Source of the DNA: Elephas maximus indicus
Lineage: Eukaryota; Chordata; Mammalia; Proboscidea; Elephantidae
Length of the DNA stretch: 64,000 nt
NCBI RefSeq assembly: GCF_024166365.1
Contig: NC_064842.1
Span: 29,917,001-29,981,000 of the forward strand
Reading direction: 5' to 3'
In this document: piece after piece, positions 57,601-64,000 of the stretch
Layout of the letters: each line of letters starts with the position of its first letter
Position numbering within the stretch: position 1 is the first letter of the stretch
Translations under genes and position numbers: made by a program
The notes under the pieces: model-generated
What the model saw: only the letters and a program-made list of their open reading frames with translations
The model's database searches: none
What the model was told of the DNA's origin: nothing

Positions 57601-58752
57601 GTTTTTTACAGAGCCCCAGCAAACTTTTTCTGCCTAGAGCAGGTGCCAGCAAACTTTTTCTGTAAAGGACCAAATAGTAAAGATTTTAGGCTTTGTGGGA
57701 CATACGGTCTCAGTTACAACTACTCAGTCCTTCCACTGTAGCCAAGAACAGCCATGTTGTCATTAGCTAGTGTTGAGTTAGCCCCGACTGGTGGCAACTC
57801 CATGCACATGGAATGAAATGCTGCCAGGTTCTGTACCATCCCCGTGATCGGTTGTGGATTTGACTGTTGCGATCCATAGGGTTTCGATTGACTGGTTTTT
57901 AAAGTAGATCACTAGGCCATTCTTCCTAGTTTGTCTTAGTTTTAGTCTGGAAGCTCTGCTGAAACCTGTTCTGCATCATAGCAACACATAAGCCTCCATT
58001 AATAGATGGGTGGTAGCTGCACATGAGGTGTGTTGGCTAGGAATCGAACCCGTCTCCCACGTGGAAGGCAAGAATTCTACCACTAAACCACCACTGTCAC
58101 CAAAAGCAGCCATAGACAGTTTATAAATAGATGGGCATGGCTGTGTTGCAATAAAACTTTATTTACAAAAACAGGCTGTGAGTGGTTTTGGCTTGAGGGC
58201 CATAGTTTGCTGACCCTGGGCCTATGTTAAGGTATCTTAGTTTAAGATGCATGACCTTAAAGGGATGAAAAGACATAGGTTGTTTTCTTAGTCATGGAGT
58301 GATTTTTGTGGCTTTGAAAAGTAATCACCACTTTTCGATTTGTAGTAATTTCTGCTAATAGAATATGTATATATATATTCTTTTTAAGGTTATGACAATC
58401 TTGTCTCTATCATAGTACCCTTTGATTTTAAGGAAAATAGATTTGTAAAGTCTTTTGTTATGTATAATTTATTAGTTGTTTTACAACCAATATCTTGGTT
58501 TTAAAAGCTTTATAATATTTTTTAAAAATAGGATTCTTTTGGTTTAACTAATGATATTCTATTTTAAATAATAAACTTGGTTGCTTTCACAGTGATTTTA
58601 TTGTTAAAAATTTTTAAATAAGTACTTATTAAAAACTCTTTCCCCCTCCCCCCTCATCCAAGGAGAAAGTATCTTTTTCTGATGTCTCAACTTTTCTTAT
58701 GTCTCTGAGACAAGAGGAATCCTTAGGACGAGGAACTTCATTGTGGAGAGAG
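38675..58752 (+). CDS. TARBP1: TARBP1, 5' part of gene (exons 1-9, codons 1-592; continues beyond window)
   Basis: TARBP1 (Trm3 family) 2'-O-methylates G18 of tRNAs. The human protein is about 1,620 residues with a C-terminal SPOUT methyltransferase domain, and was first named for binding HIV-1 TAR RNA. Seen here: nine exons at 38675-39659, 43967-44064, 46336-46405, 49122-49270, 51131-51183, 53176-53273, 55695-55830, 56451-56547 and 58663-58752. They sum to 1776 nt (592 codons) with no stop or frameshift. Every complete intron is GT-AG and intron phases are 1,0,1,0,2,1,2,0,0. Recognisable stretches such as [33 protein letters not shown] and [15 protein letters not shown] match my memory of mammalian TARBP1. 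This part is leucine- and alanine-rich and helical; the catalytic domain is outside the window. The start is fixed by an in-frame TAA at 38639-38641 with no ATG between. Confidence 0.95.
40817..40985 (+). mobile_element. AfroSINE-type SINE in TARBP1 intron 1
   Basis: Head GGAAACCCTGGTGGTATAGT, tail TGCTATGAGTCAGAATCGAC and a terminal T run. Confidence 0.9.
42613..43230. mobile_element. hAT-like non-autonomous DNA transposon in TARBP1 intron 1
   Basis: Left end CAGTGGTGTCACTAAGGGGG and right end (inverse) CAGTGGCGTCACTAGGG form terminal inverted repeats. The flanks GTGTAGCA and GCATAGCA agree at 6 of 8 bases, as expected for an 8-bp hAT target duplication. The 0.6-kb interior is AT-rich without transposase. 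The family name is not known to me. Confidence 0.68.
43967..44064 (+). CDS. TARBP1: TARBP1 exon 2
   Basis: 98 nt encoding residues 329-361. The acceptor is atatcag|ACCCAAG and the donor is AACCAG|gtaagtg, close to the vertebrate donor consensus. The first two bases complete an Asp codon begun in exon 1. The exon reads [19 protein letters not shown] and ends in frame (phase 0). A SINE lies 92 nt downstream at 44157. Confidence 0.95.
44157..44325 (+). mobile_element. AfroSINE-type SINE in intron 2
   Basis: Head GGAGCCCTGGTGGCACAGTG (family consensus-like), tail ATGAATTGAAATCAACTTGA. AACTTGG occurs on both sides and may be part of the TSD. Confidence 0.9.
44846..45040 (+). mobile_element. MER20-type hAT non-autonomous element in intron 2
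   Basis: CTCTCAAACTTTATGGTTCA, AGAATCACCTGGATGG, CTGGGCCCCACCTCTAGAGT and ACTTTGAGAACCACCGGTG follow MER20 order, with hAT-type inverted ends. Confidence 0.78.
45041..45900. other. Intron 2, nothing recognised
   Basis: AT-rich intronic DNA without named repeat or exon. Confidence 0.5.
45901..46120 (+). mobile_element. LTR family B fragment in intron 2
   Basis: Starts like the 23671 copy (GTGTCAGCTTGGCTGGCCAT, TGATTCTCAGTGTTGAGGCA) and then fades; 3' part missing. Confidence 0.65.
46336..46405 (+). CDS. TARBP1: TARBP1 exon 3
   Basis: 70 nt encoding residues 362-384 plus one base of Gly385. The acceptor is ttttcag|ATACATG and the donor is GAGAAAG|gtaatgg. It reads [19 protein letters not shown] and keeps frame with exons 2 and 4. 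It is one of the shortest exons seen here and lies in AT-rich intronic DNA. Confidence 0.94.
46431..47390 (-). mobile_element. Old L1 fragments in intron 3
   Basis: Pieces before (46431-46583) and after (47014-47390) the MaLR LTR look like L1M/ME 3' sequence (TACTTGCTCATTATAAAGAA; GGAAAATTTCAAACATACAC). Family-level assignment only. Confidence 0.5.
46584..47008 (-). mobile_element. MaLR-type solo LTR with perfect 5-bp TSD, intron 3
   Basis: 425 bp, TGTCTTAGTT...CCATAGCA, flanked by TACAC at 46579-46583 and 47009-47013. Contains MST/MLT-like phrases CTGCCATAACAAA and GGGCTTCAACGCGAATCTTG. Confidence 0.85.
47391..48200. other. Intron 3, nothing recognised
   Basis: AT-rich intronic sequence. 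Confidence 0.5.
48210..48770 (+). repeat. L2-type LINE fragment in intron 3
   Basis: ATATGCTAAGCACTGGGATA, GGAAGGCCTTTCTTAGGAAA and ACATCACTCTGGCTGCTGTG are decayed L2-type phrases in order. Confidence 0.5.
49122..49270 (+). CDS. TARBP1: TARBP1 exon 4
   Basis: 149 nt encoding residues 385-434. The acceptor is tttccacag|GATTTTGG and the donor is TCTGAG|gtaatag. It begins [18 protein letters not shown] and ends FSPEFSE in frame. A cluster of five SINE insertions begins only 46 nt downstream of the donor (49317 onward). Confidence 0.95.
49317..49482 (+). mobile_element. Young AfroSINE-type SINE 46 bp after exon 4, perfect 14-bp TSD
   Basis: Flanked by TTTGTCAAAAGATG at 49303-49316 and 49483-49496. 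Head GAGCCCTGGTGGCACAGTGG. Confidence 0.95.
49533..49701 (+). mobile_element. Young AfroSINE-type SINE, perfect 11-bp TSD
   Basis: Flanked by TGTGTCATCTT at 49522-49532 and 49702-49712. Tail TCGCTATGAGTTGGAATCGA. Confidence 0.95.
49727..49935 (-). mobile_element. AfroSINE-type SINE in intron 4
   Basis: Tail GAGTTGGTTCTGACTCATAG first, head-side GACCATTTGCAGACCCAGGG last; diverged. Confidence 0.85.
49947..50132 (-). mobile_element. AfroSINE-type SINE, head truncated, intron 4
   Basis: Tail AAGTTGATTCTGACTCATAG and middle CCTTTATGGAAGCAGACTGC; it stops at TTTTGGTTAGCAGCTGA, without the tRNA-like head. Confidence 0.85.
50133..51130. other. Intron 4, nothing recognised
   Basis: AT-rich DNA. 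Open frames at 50707-50996 on both strands have no motif and overlap each other. Confidence 0.5.
51131..51183 (+). CDS. TARBP1: TARBP1 exon 5
   Basis: 53 nt encoding residues 435-451 plus two bases of codon 452. The acceptor is a long T tract ending in tttttag|TTTATT, and the donor is AGCAG|gtaaacc. It reads [17 protein letters not shown]. The exon is short, but frame, splice sites and recalled family sequence all agree. Confidence 0.93.
51580..51960 (-). mobile_element. Old L1-type 3' fragment in intron 5
   Basis: TTACCACATTTGCCTGACCA and GACAGTGGCTCCCCGTGTCC recall L1M-type antisense 3' ends. A short GT repeat lies at 51699-51712. Confidence 0.45.
52018..52228 (-). mobile_element. 5'-truncated L1 3' end with TSD, intron 5
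   Basis: Begins with a poly(T), then TTTTTATTGTGCTTTAAGTG and CCCTAATGAGACAGCCTGCT, the antisense 3' end of a proboscidean-type L1. Flanked by GGTCTATATTCTT and GGTCTGTATTCTT (12 of 13 equal). Confidence 0.85.
52985..53025 (+). mobile_element. Short SINE head remnant
   Basis: GAGCCTTGTGGCTCAG followed by CAGAAGGCTCCTC looks like a SINE head with an internal deletion. Confidence 0.35.
53176..53273 (+). CDS. TARBP1: TARBP1 exon 6
   Basis: 98 nt encoding residues 452-484 plus one base of codon 485. The acceptor is ttgtgtgtag|GTCCCC after a pyrimidine run, and the donor is AATAAAGA|gtatgtg, with the exon ending on A rather than G, so it is slightly weak. It reads [19 protein letters not shown] and then [12 protein letters not shown]. 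Confidence 0.92.
53274..54804. other. Intron 6, first part
   Basis: AT-rich. A weak MIR/L2-like tail (GTGCCAGACACATAGTAAAC) lies near 54131; nothing else recognised. Confidence 0.45.
54805..55670 (-). mobile_element. Old L1 3' part in intron 6, with a small insertion
   Basis: CCACTTTTTGGCTATTGTGA, ATTTCTCTTGGGTATATACC, and after the insertion GTGGCTGTACCACCATTTTA in antisense L1 order. Between TTTCCAAA and GTGGCTG, where other L1s are continuous, about 88 bp are inserted (see 55370-55457). Confidence 0.85.
55370..55457 (+). repeat. ~75-bp duplicate of intron 8 sequence inside L1
   Basis: 55372-55447 aligns with 58533-58605: about 62 of 72 bases agree, including an exact TTGCTTTCACAGTGA-type core (GCTTTCACAGTGA) in both. 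Either a local segment copied between introns 8 and 6 or two copies of an unlisted repeat. Confidence 0.7.
55695..55830 (+). CDS. TARBP1: TARBP1 exon 7
   Basis: 136 nt encoding residues 485-529 plus two bases of codon 530. The acceptor is ctttttttcag-like (ending 55694) and the donor is CTCTCAG|gtaattt. It reads [19 protein letters not shown] and later GLLALR. It follows directly after an old minus-strand L1 that fills the end of intron 6. Confidence 0.94.
56451..56547 (+). CDS. TARBP1: TARBP1 exon 8
   Basis: 97 nt encoding residues 530-562. The acceptor is ttaatgccag|GGATG and the donor is GATGTG|gtaagtt. It reads [20 protein letters not shown] and ends NLVDV in phase 0. Intron 7 (620 bp) is the shortest intron in the window and carries no recognised repeat. 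Confidence 0.95.
56548..57635. other. Intron 8, first part
   Basis: No exon or named repeat supported. Confidence 0.45.
57636..58222 (+). mobile_element. hAT-Charlie-type MER element split by composite SINE
   Basis: Host halves: about 57636-57755 (GCAAACTTTTTCTGTAAAGG) and 58105-58222 (TAAAACTTTATTTACAAAAA). They join to the same element as the reverse one at 7518. Confidence 0.75.
57756..58104 (-). mobile_element. Composite tRNA-Gly/RTE SINE, nested in MER element
   Basis: Read on the minus strand it begins with a tRNA-Gly-like head (TTTAGTGGTAGAATTCTTGC; B box GGTTCGATTCC), then RTE 5'-region-like sequence, then RTE 3'-end-like sequence. The flanks AACAGCCAT (57747-57755) and AGCAGCCAT (58105-58113) are a near-perfect target duplication, so this structure moved as one unit. 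Confidence 0.8.
58533..58605 (+). repeat. Intron 8 partner of the 55372 duplicate
   Basis: Lies 58 bp upstream of exon 9. See the 55370-55457 entry for the alignment. Confidence 0.7.
58663..58752 (+). CDS. TARBP1: TARBP1 exon 9 (last exon inside window)
   Basis: 90 nt, exactly 30 codons (residues 563-592). It follows a strong C/T tract (ccccctcccccctcatccaag) and the donor is AGAGAG|gtgagat. It reads [20 protein letters not shown] and ends GTSLWRE. I looked for the next expected exon in 58753-64000 and did not find one, so intron 9 is longer than 5.2 kb. Confidence 0.94.
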
Positions 58753-59239
58753 GTGAGATTTGAAAATAATTTAATGATAAGACCTTTGAAAATTCTATGA
58801 AACATTGATTTTATGACTGAAATCGTCACTAGCCATTTATGTAAATAATAATTGCCTTGTTATCTATCAACAGAGGATTTAAAATACCGTATATTTGCTC
58901 TGAGTAGACCTAACTAATAATGCTATTAAGATTCTTACAGAGAAATGGGAGAGAGGAAAATGTTTGGATTAGAGATAGACCTATTTAGAAGAAAAGATAG
59001 TGATAGTGGGCAGATCTTGATTCTAGATGAGCTATATTAGGGATAATGTTAGATTTGGAAACAGTAACACAAACTTCTTCTTTCTTTGTTTTCTATCAGT
59101 TAATGGCACTTACATCTATCCAGTTACCCAAGACTAACAGTTTGTTAATCCTGACTTTATGCATCTAACTCATCACTTAAAAATTCAACTGATTAAGTAT
59201 TTTGGAACTTATTTAATTTCTTTTCTTCTTTTGTTTCAA

Positions 59240-60184
59240 AGTTTTTGGTATTATAAGTGACATCAAGATGAATATATTTCTAAATAAATATTTATATCTG
59301 ATTACTTCTTTAGGATAAATTCATAGAATTGAGATTACTGAATTTGAATATTTTTAAGGTATTTGCTATGGATTGACAGAAGTTTCAGAGTATGAAAGTG
59401 TATATTCATTTTATATCAGCTGTATTACAGTACCTACAGTCTGTCAGTATGTTAAATTCTTTGCCACTTTGGTAGGTGAAACATAGTATCTGGCATTTTT
59501 ATTTGCATTTTTCTGATTACTGATGTGTTTGAACATTTTTTCATGTTTATTACCATTTATATTTCTTTTGTGGGTTGTCTGTTCCTATCTCTTCTTCATT
59601 TTCTTTTGGGATTTTATTTAGTTTTATTCCCCCTACTTGAGTTGTAAGTGTTCTTTTTATATTAAGGGTATCGATAAGCTGCTATACATGTTGCAAATCA
59701 TTTTTCTTTCTTTCTTTTTTTTTAATTTAGCTCTGTTTGCTTGAATAGGTAGTGAATTTACATGATTTGAAGATTAAAATTATATGATTGGAAAAGTCTT
59801 CTTTCCACTTTGGCTCTGCCCTGAACCCCTAGATAAAACGCAGTGTATGGTATATATACTGTTTACTACCTTACATTTTTTAAATAAAACTATTTCCTGG
59901 TGATTTCTACATATCAGTAAATAGAAAACTTCCTTACTTTTTTTTGTACATCTGCATAGTGTTCCTTTATGTGATTATACCGTTTTTTATTCTGCTTCCC
60001 CCGTTGCTCAACTCTTCAGTTGTTTCCAGGCTTTTGCCTTATACAAACAATGCCACATGAATAATCTTGTCCCTTTTTACTTCTGCAGGTGTATCTATAG
60101 GATAGATTCCTAGAAGGGGAACTTATAGTCAAAGATTATGTGCGTCTATAATTTTGCTGGATATTGACAGATTTTCTTCCATAA
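59240..60184 (-). mobile_element. Old L1 3' fragments in intron 9
   Basis: GATGTGTTTGAACATTTTTTC and TACATGTTGCAAATCATTTT, then ACATATCAGTAAATAGAAAA and TGTATCTATAGGATAGATTC, in antisense L1M-type order. Probably two elements. Confidence 0.55.
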
Positions 60185-60648
60185 GGTTTATATTCATTTC
60201 CTGTGGCTGATGAGACAAACTACCACAAACCTGGTGGCTTACAACAATATATACTTATTCTCTTACAGTTCTGGAGCTTAGAGGAAGCCTGAAATCAGTT
60301 TCACTGGGTCAAAACCAAGGTTTTGGGCTGTTGGCTCTCCCTCTGGAGGAAGAATCCATTTCCTTGTCTTGGCCAGCTTCTAGAGGTGCATTCCTTGACT
60401 CAAGGCCCCTTCCTCCATCTTTAAAGCCAGCAGGGTAGCATCTTCCCATCTCTCTCTGCTTCTTGGTCACGTCACCTTCTCTTCTATTTGCAGAGTCAAA
60501 TCTCACTTTCCTTTCCTCTCATAAAGATGTTTGTGTTTATATTGGGGGATAAACCAGGATAATCTCACCATCTAAAAATCCTCAATTTAGTCAATATTGG
60601 CTAAGTCCCTTTTGCCATATAAGGTCACATCTACTGGTTTCAGAGAGT
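60185..60648 (-). mobile_element. Old LTR/MaLR-like repeat in intron 9
   Basis: ACTACCACAAACCTGGTGGC, TACAGTTCTGGAGCTTAGAG and TTTGCCATATAAGGTCACAT match a widespread mammalian repeat; I do not assign the exact family. A minus-strand 65-aa open frame inside is incidental. Confidence 0.6.
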
Positions 60649-60649
60649 T

Positions 60650-61021
60650 GTTGTTCGGTTTCCTCAAGTTGGTTCCGACTCATAGCGACCATATGTACAA
60701 CAGAATGAAACACTGCCCATCCTGAGCCATCCTCAGAATTATAGTTATACTTGAGCCCATTGTTACAGCAGCTGTGTCAGTCCATCTCATTGAGGGTCCT
60801 TCTCGTTTTCACTGACCCTCTACTTTATCAAGCATGACGTCTTTCTCCAGGGACTGGTCCTCCTGATAACATGTCTAAAGTATGTGAGACAAAGTCTTGC
60901 CATCCATGGTTCTAAGGAACATTCTGGCTGTACTTCCTCCAAGACAGATTTGTTTGTTCTGGCAGTCCATGGTATATTCAATATTCTTTGCCGACACCAT
61001 AGTTCAAAGGGATCAGTTTTT
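60650..61021 (-). mobile_element. RTE LINE 3' end, 5'-truncated
   Basis: 3' terminus GTTGTTGTTCGGTTTCCTCA to the truncation at AGGGATCAGTTTTTCAG. RTE C-terminal sequence is readable as remnants only. Confidence 0.88.
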
Positions 61022-63190
61022 CAGGATTTCTTCATTTTTCTTTGTCCTTTTTTCTGATTTTTCCTCAAAGTTGTATCTAAGTATTTGTCTTCAATTTCGC
61101 TGATCCTGCCTTCTATTGTTTTAGACCTGCTCCTCAGACCTTCTATGACACTGTCCATTTTTGAAATCTTATTTATCTTTTGGATTTCTAATTGTTATTT
61201 TTGTATAATTTCTAGTTGTGAATTTATTTTGGCATTTTGTTCCTGTATTATTTTCCTGAATTCTTCCTTTTTTTTTTGTCTGTATTTTGCATGAATTTGT
61301 TTGCCTTCACTGTGAATTTGTCTATTTTTTCCTCATTGTGGTCTGCTTTTTGTTTCAATTCTTAGATAGCTCTAAATATTAGAGATTTGAATTCCCTGTC
61401 AGGTAATTCTAGTGCTCCTTTTTCTACTGGAAAATCATCTGGTGTTTTATTTTGGATGCCTACCGGAACCATCCTTTCCTTTTTTAAAATGTGTTTTGGT
61501 AATGTCTGCTGTCTTCAGGACATTCAGTAGTTACTTTCTTTGTTTACTGATTATAGATTTGTTTGTTCCGTCCTGTTTTTTTGGTTTGAGCAGGCAGGCT
61601 GTACATTCTTTGTTGTTTTCTTGTCTGGGTGCTCGATACTTCTCACCTTCTTGTCCACTGGGCAGGGCCAGTTGCTTAGCTCTAGTGCAACAGGGTGGGT
61701 CCAGCTGAAGGGGAGGGGTTGGGAAGGGTTGGTTGTGGCATGGACTAGGGCTGACAGGGCGGGCCAGGTGCCAGTGTGGGGCAGGTTCTGGTAGGCCGTG
61801 CCTGTACTGCTTGGGGGCATGATGTTCAGCGTATGGTTCAGGTCGGCAGGAGGGAGGGGGGAGGTTGTGATGTGTGGGACTAAGATGGCTATGGGAAAGA
61901 AGAGAGAGAGAGTGTAACAGGAGCCCAAAACAAACAAAAATACTGAGGGAGCTTGCTATTGGAGTGGAGAGATGAGAAACTAAGAAATGAAGAAAAAAGG
62001 GAAAGAGAAAAAATAATAAAATTAAAAAAAAAGAAAGAAATGCCCCCAGGGATCCCACCAGTGACCCTAGAAGTGGCTCCCAGGCCTCACAGTGCAGCCA
62101 GGCTAGAAGGGGCAGAGATGGCTGTGCACTAGGTATTCAGGAGACAGGAAAAAAGGTTACTAAAGAGAGGTGAGAAATTGAGAAATGATGAAAGACAAAA
62201 AGGAAAAAGAAACAAAAACAAAAAAAGAAAGCCTCCAGGGATCCCACGGGTGCAGCTGCACAGACTGGGCAAGTGGCTTCCAGGCCACGCAGCACTGCCC
62301 AGCTAGAAGGTGCAGAGATGGCACACAGCTCTGGGTATTCAGGAGACAGGAAAAGAAGGTAAGTAGAGAGAGACGAGAAGCTTAGAAATGAAAAACGGTA
62401 AAAAGGGAGAAAGAAAAAGGAAAAAAAAAGAAAGAAAGGAAGAAATACCCCAGGGATCCCACTGACGCAGCTGAGCAGATTGGGGAAGTGGCTCCCAAGC
62501 CACGCAGTACAGCCTGTCTAGAAGGGGTTCCCCTGCTGCAAAAACAAACAAAGGACCCAGGGAATCCACCAGAGTGGTGGCACTTACAGAAGAGGTGGTT
62601 CCCCAGACGAGCGATGTTTCACAGCTTGTCAAGAAAAAGGAAGATGGCACACGGAGCCAGGTGTTCGAGAGAAAGGAGGGTAAGAGGCATGGAAGAAACA
62701 AAAAGAAGCCAAAATAAGCAACACCAGCAACAGCAAAATGGCACTGAAGGAGCCAGCTGGTGTGGGCGGGGGTGAACCTAAGTGGCACGGAGCCGTTGCC
62801 TCCTGGCCTGTAGTCCTTTGGCCTGATGGGAAGCAGCAGAGCCTGAGCAGGGGTAAGAAGGGTGGTGGGTGGGAAAGCATGTATCGTTGTTATCGGATGC
62901 TCTGTCTTCTGCTGGAAGCTCCATGAAGCTGCTTTCCCGTAGTCCTGCCCAGTGATCTCCGACAGGAGTTCAAGATGGTGAATCTGTGCTGCATTAGCTG
63001 ATAGGGGACCTCCATTCCTATCTCTGCTCACTCTCTGTTCTCTGTCAGTTTCTTATTCCATTCAGTGCTTGGTTGAGTTCTTTCTCTTCGTTTGATACTT
63101 AGGGTTCCAGGATTGTTGTTTGTCTCTGTTAATATTTTGGATCTTTCCTGTGGAGGGATGGCTTGGCGCTTCTGTCTATAGCATGTAGAG
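61022..63190 (-). mobile_element. L1 5' end (5' UTR plus start of ORF1), in antisense to TARBP1
   Basis: 61022-61560 reads in antisense as an L1 ORF1 coiled-coil region (AGGGAATTCAAATCTCTAAT-type phrases), broken by stops. 61560-63190 is a GC-richer 5' UTR, with 5'-end sequence TTAATATTTTGGATCTTTCC near 63140. Minus-strand open frames of 175 aa (61531-62058) and 230 aa (62339-63031) lie in the UTR and look low-complexity. Confidence 0.7.
62046..62580 (-). repeat. Tandem ~0.2-kb units within L1 5' UTR
   Basis: The anchor CCAGGGATCCCAC occurs at 62046, 62235 and 62450, and a mutated version CCAGGGAATCCAC at 62557. Spacings are 189, 215 and 107 bp. Each unit carries a GC-rich half (CACGCAGCACTGCCCAGC-type) and an A/G-rich half (AAAGAAAGAAAGGAAGAAAT-type). 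Confidence 0.8.
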
Positions 63191-63347
63191 AACTTGGAAA
63201 ACAACAGTAAAGAAAGTATTATGGATTAAATCTGGTACCTATGAGGCATCAATTTTACAGGCTCAACAGGTTGTTTCATTCAGTCAGTCATCAGTTTTTC
63301 CTTTGATCTAGTGACTTATTATTATTTTCACCTCCTTAAATGTAATT

Positions 63348-63506
63348 TTGGAAACCCTGGTGGCATAGTGGTTAAGTGCTACAGCTGCTAACCAAGAGGT
63401 TGGCAGCTCAAATCCACCAAGCGCTCCTTGGAAACTCTATGGGGCAGTTCTACTGTGTCCTATAGGGTCGCTATGAGTCTGAATTGACTCGACGGCAGTG
63501 GGTTTG
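63348..63506 (+). mobile_element. Young AfroSINE-type SINE, perfect 12-bp TSD
   Basis: Flanked by TTAAATGTAATT at 63336-63347 and 63507-63518. Head GGAAACCCTGGTGGCATAGT, tail CTGAATTGACTCGACGGCAG. Confidence 0.95.
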
Positions 63507-63724
63507 TTAAATGTAATTCTAGTTGACCTTAATAGGTACAAAAATGTTTTTTGAGATTCCAACTTTTTAGAAGGGCTCACTTTATAATCATTTCCTTCAT
63601 ATTTAAACTCATGTCTTAAATTTGCACATTAAGAGATCTATTGTGAAAAGGAAATTGAGAACATATTTAGATTTTAAAACAAAGTTCTTAATTACATGTA
63701 ATTAAAGATTGTGACTCTGACCTT

Positions 63725-64000
63725 ATTTTTTTTTCTTTTGGATGGTTTATTTTTTTATTGTACTTTAGATGAAGTTTTACAGAGCAAATTAGTTTCCCAT
63801 TAAACAATACATAAGTTGTTCTGTGGCCTTAGTTGCCAACCCCACATGTCAACACTTTTCCTTTTCAACCTTGGGTTCCCCATTACCAGCTTTCTTTCTC
63901 CTCCTACGTTCTCGTCCTTGCCCTTGGGCTGGTGTGCCCATTTAGTTTCATTTTGTTTTATGGGCCAGTGTAATCTTTGGCTTAAGGGTGAACCTCAGGA
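63725..64000 (-). mobile_element. L1 3' end, runs off the window
   Basis: Poly(T) then TTTTTTATTGTACTTTAGAT and TTTTACAGAGCAAATTAGTT, the antisense 3' end of a proboscidean-type L1. Confidence 0.75.

Larger units (their letters stand above)
58753..64000 (+). other. TARBP1: TARBP1 intron 9 (incomplete)
   Basis: The intron runs past the window end. From 58753 to about 59240 I recognise nothing. After that come old minus-strand L1 pieces, an LTR-like repeat, a truncated RTE, the 5' end of a minus-strand L1, a young SINE and the 3' end of another minus-strand L1. Confidence 0.75.

Noticed and set aside
58020-58090. tRNA-Gly gene on the minus strand
   Set aside because: The A and B boxes are visible but the acceptor stem does not pair well and the sequence continues into an RTE-derived body with an external TSD, so it is a SINE head.
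61531-62058. 175-codon minus-strand frame as a host gene
   Set aside because: Located in an L1 5' UTR, low complexity, no splice sites or domain.
1-64000. A previously undescribed multi-gene system
   Set aside because: Apart from TARBP1, every readable protein segment belongs to an RTE, L1 or Tigger1 remnant. No group of unknown genes with shared context exists in the window.

Overview
This window is mammalian nuclear DNA, most likely from an elephant (Afrotheria, Proboscidea). The evidence is the repeat population. It carries many copies of a tRNA-derived SINE whose 3' tail matches the 3' end of an RTE-type LINE (the AfroSINE/RTE1 partnership known from afrotherians), plus lineage-type L1s, MaLR-like solo LTRs, MIR, L2 and old hAT and Tigger DNA transposons. 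There is no operon structure, no CRISPR array and no prokaryotic gene.

The only intact protein-coding gene I can support is the 5' part of TARBP1, on the + strand. It starts at 38675 in a CpG island and runs through nine exons to 58752, where it enters an intron that leaves the window. The nine exons join without a frame break into exactly 592 codons (1776 nt). All eight complete introns obey GT-AG, as does the donor of intron 9. TARBP1 is the vertebrate Trm3-type tRNA Gm18 2'-O-methyltransferase. The window holds the helical N-terminal part; the C-terminal SPOUT catalytic domain lies downstream.

Layout: 1-38.5 kb is intergenic and consists of transposon layers. Main landmarks are an L1 3' end (1.1-1.9 kb); a retroposed 3'-UTR-like sequence with a tail-to-tail A/T palindrome (2.07 kb onward); a solo LTR with a perfect 5-bp target duplication (3.8-4.3 kb); an RTE carrying a nested RTE and a nested LTR (7.8-12.0 kb); a 64-bp minisatellite (13.9 kb); an internally deleted L1 broken up by a near full-length Tigger1 and two LTRs (19.9-25.5 kb); a decayed 2.2-kb RTE with readable reverse transcriptase motifs (33.2-35.4 kb); and a minus-strand L1 layered with LTRs and a SINE (35.4-37.4 kb). 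38.5-39.7 kb is the CpG-island promoter and exon 1 of TARBP1, with a perfect NRF1 consensus just upstream of the ATG. 39.7-64 kb is TARBP1 introns, with young SINEs showing exact target duplications, a SINE cluster just after exon 4, MER20-type elements, and the 5' end of an antisense L1 whose 5' UTR contains tandem ~0.2-kb units (61-63.2 kb).

I found no undescribed multi-gene system. The most useful leads are the composite tRNA-Gly/RTE elements, a ~75-bp copy of intron-8 sequence inside an L1 in intron 6, the TIR elements at 26.7 and 42.6 kb, and the L1 5'-UTR repeats.
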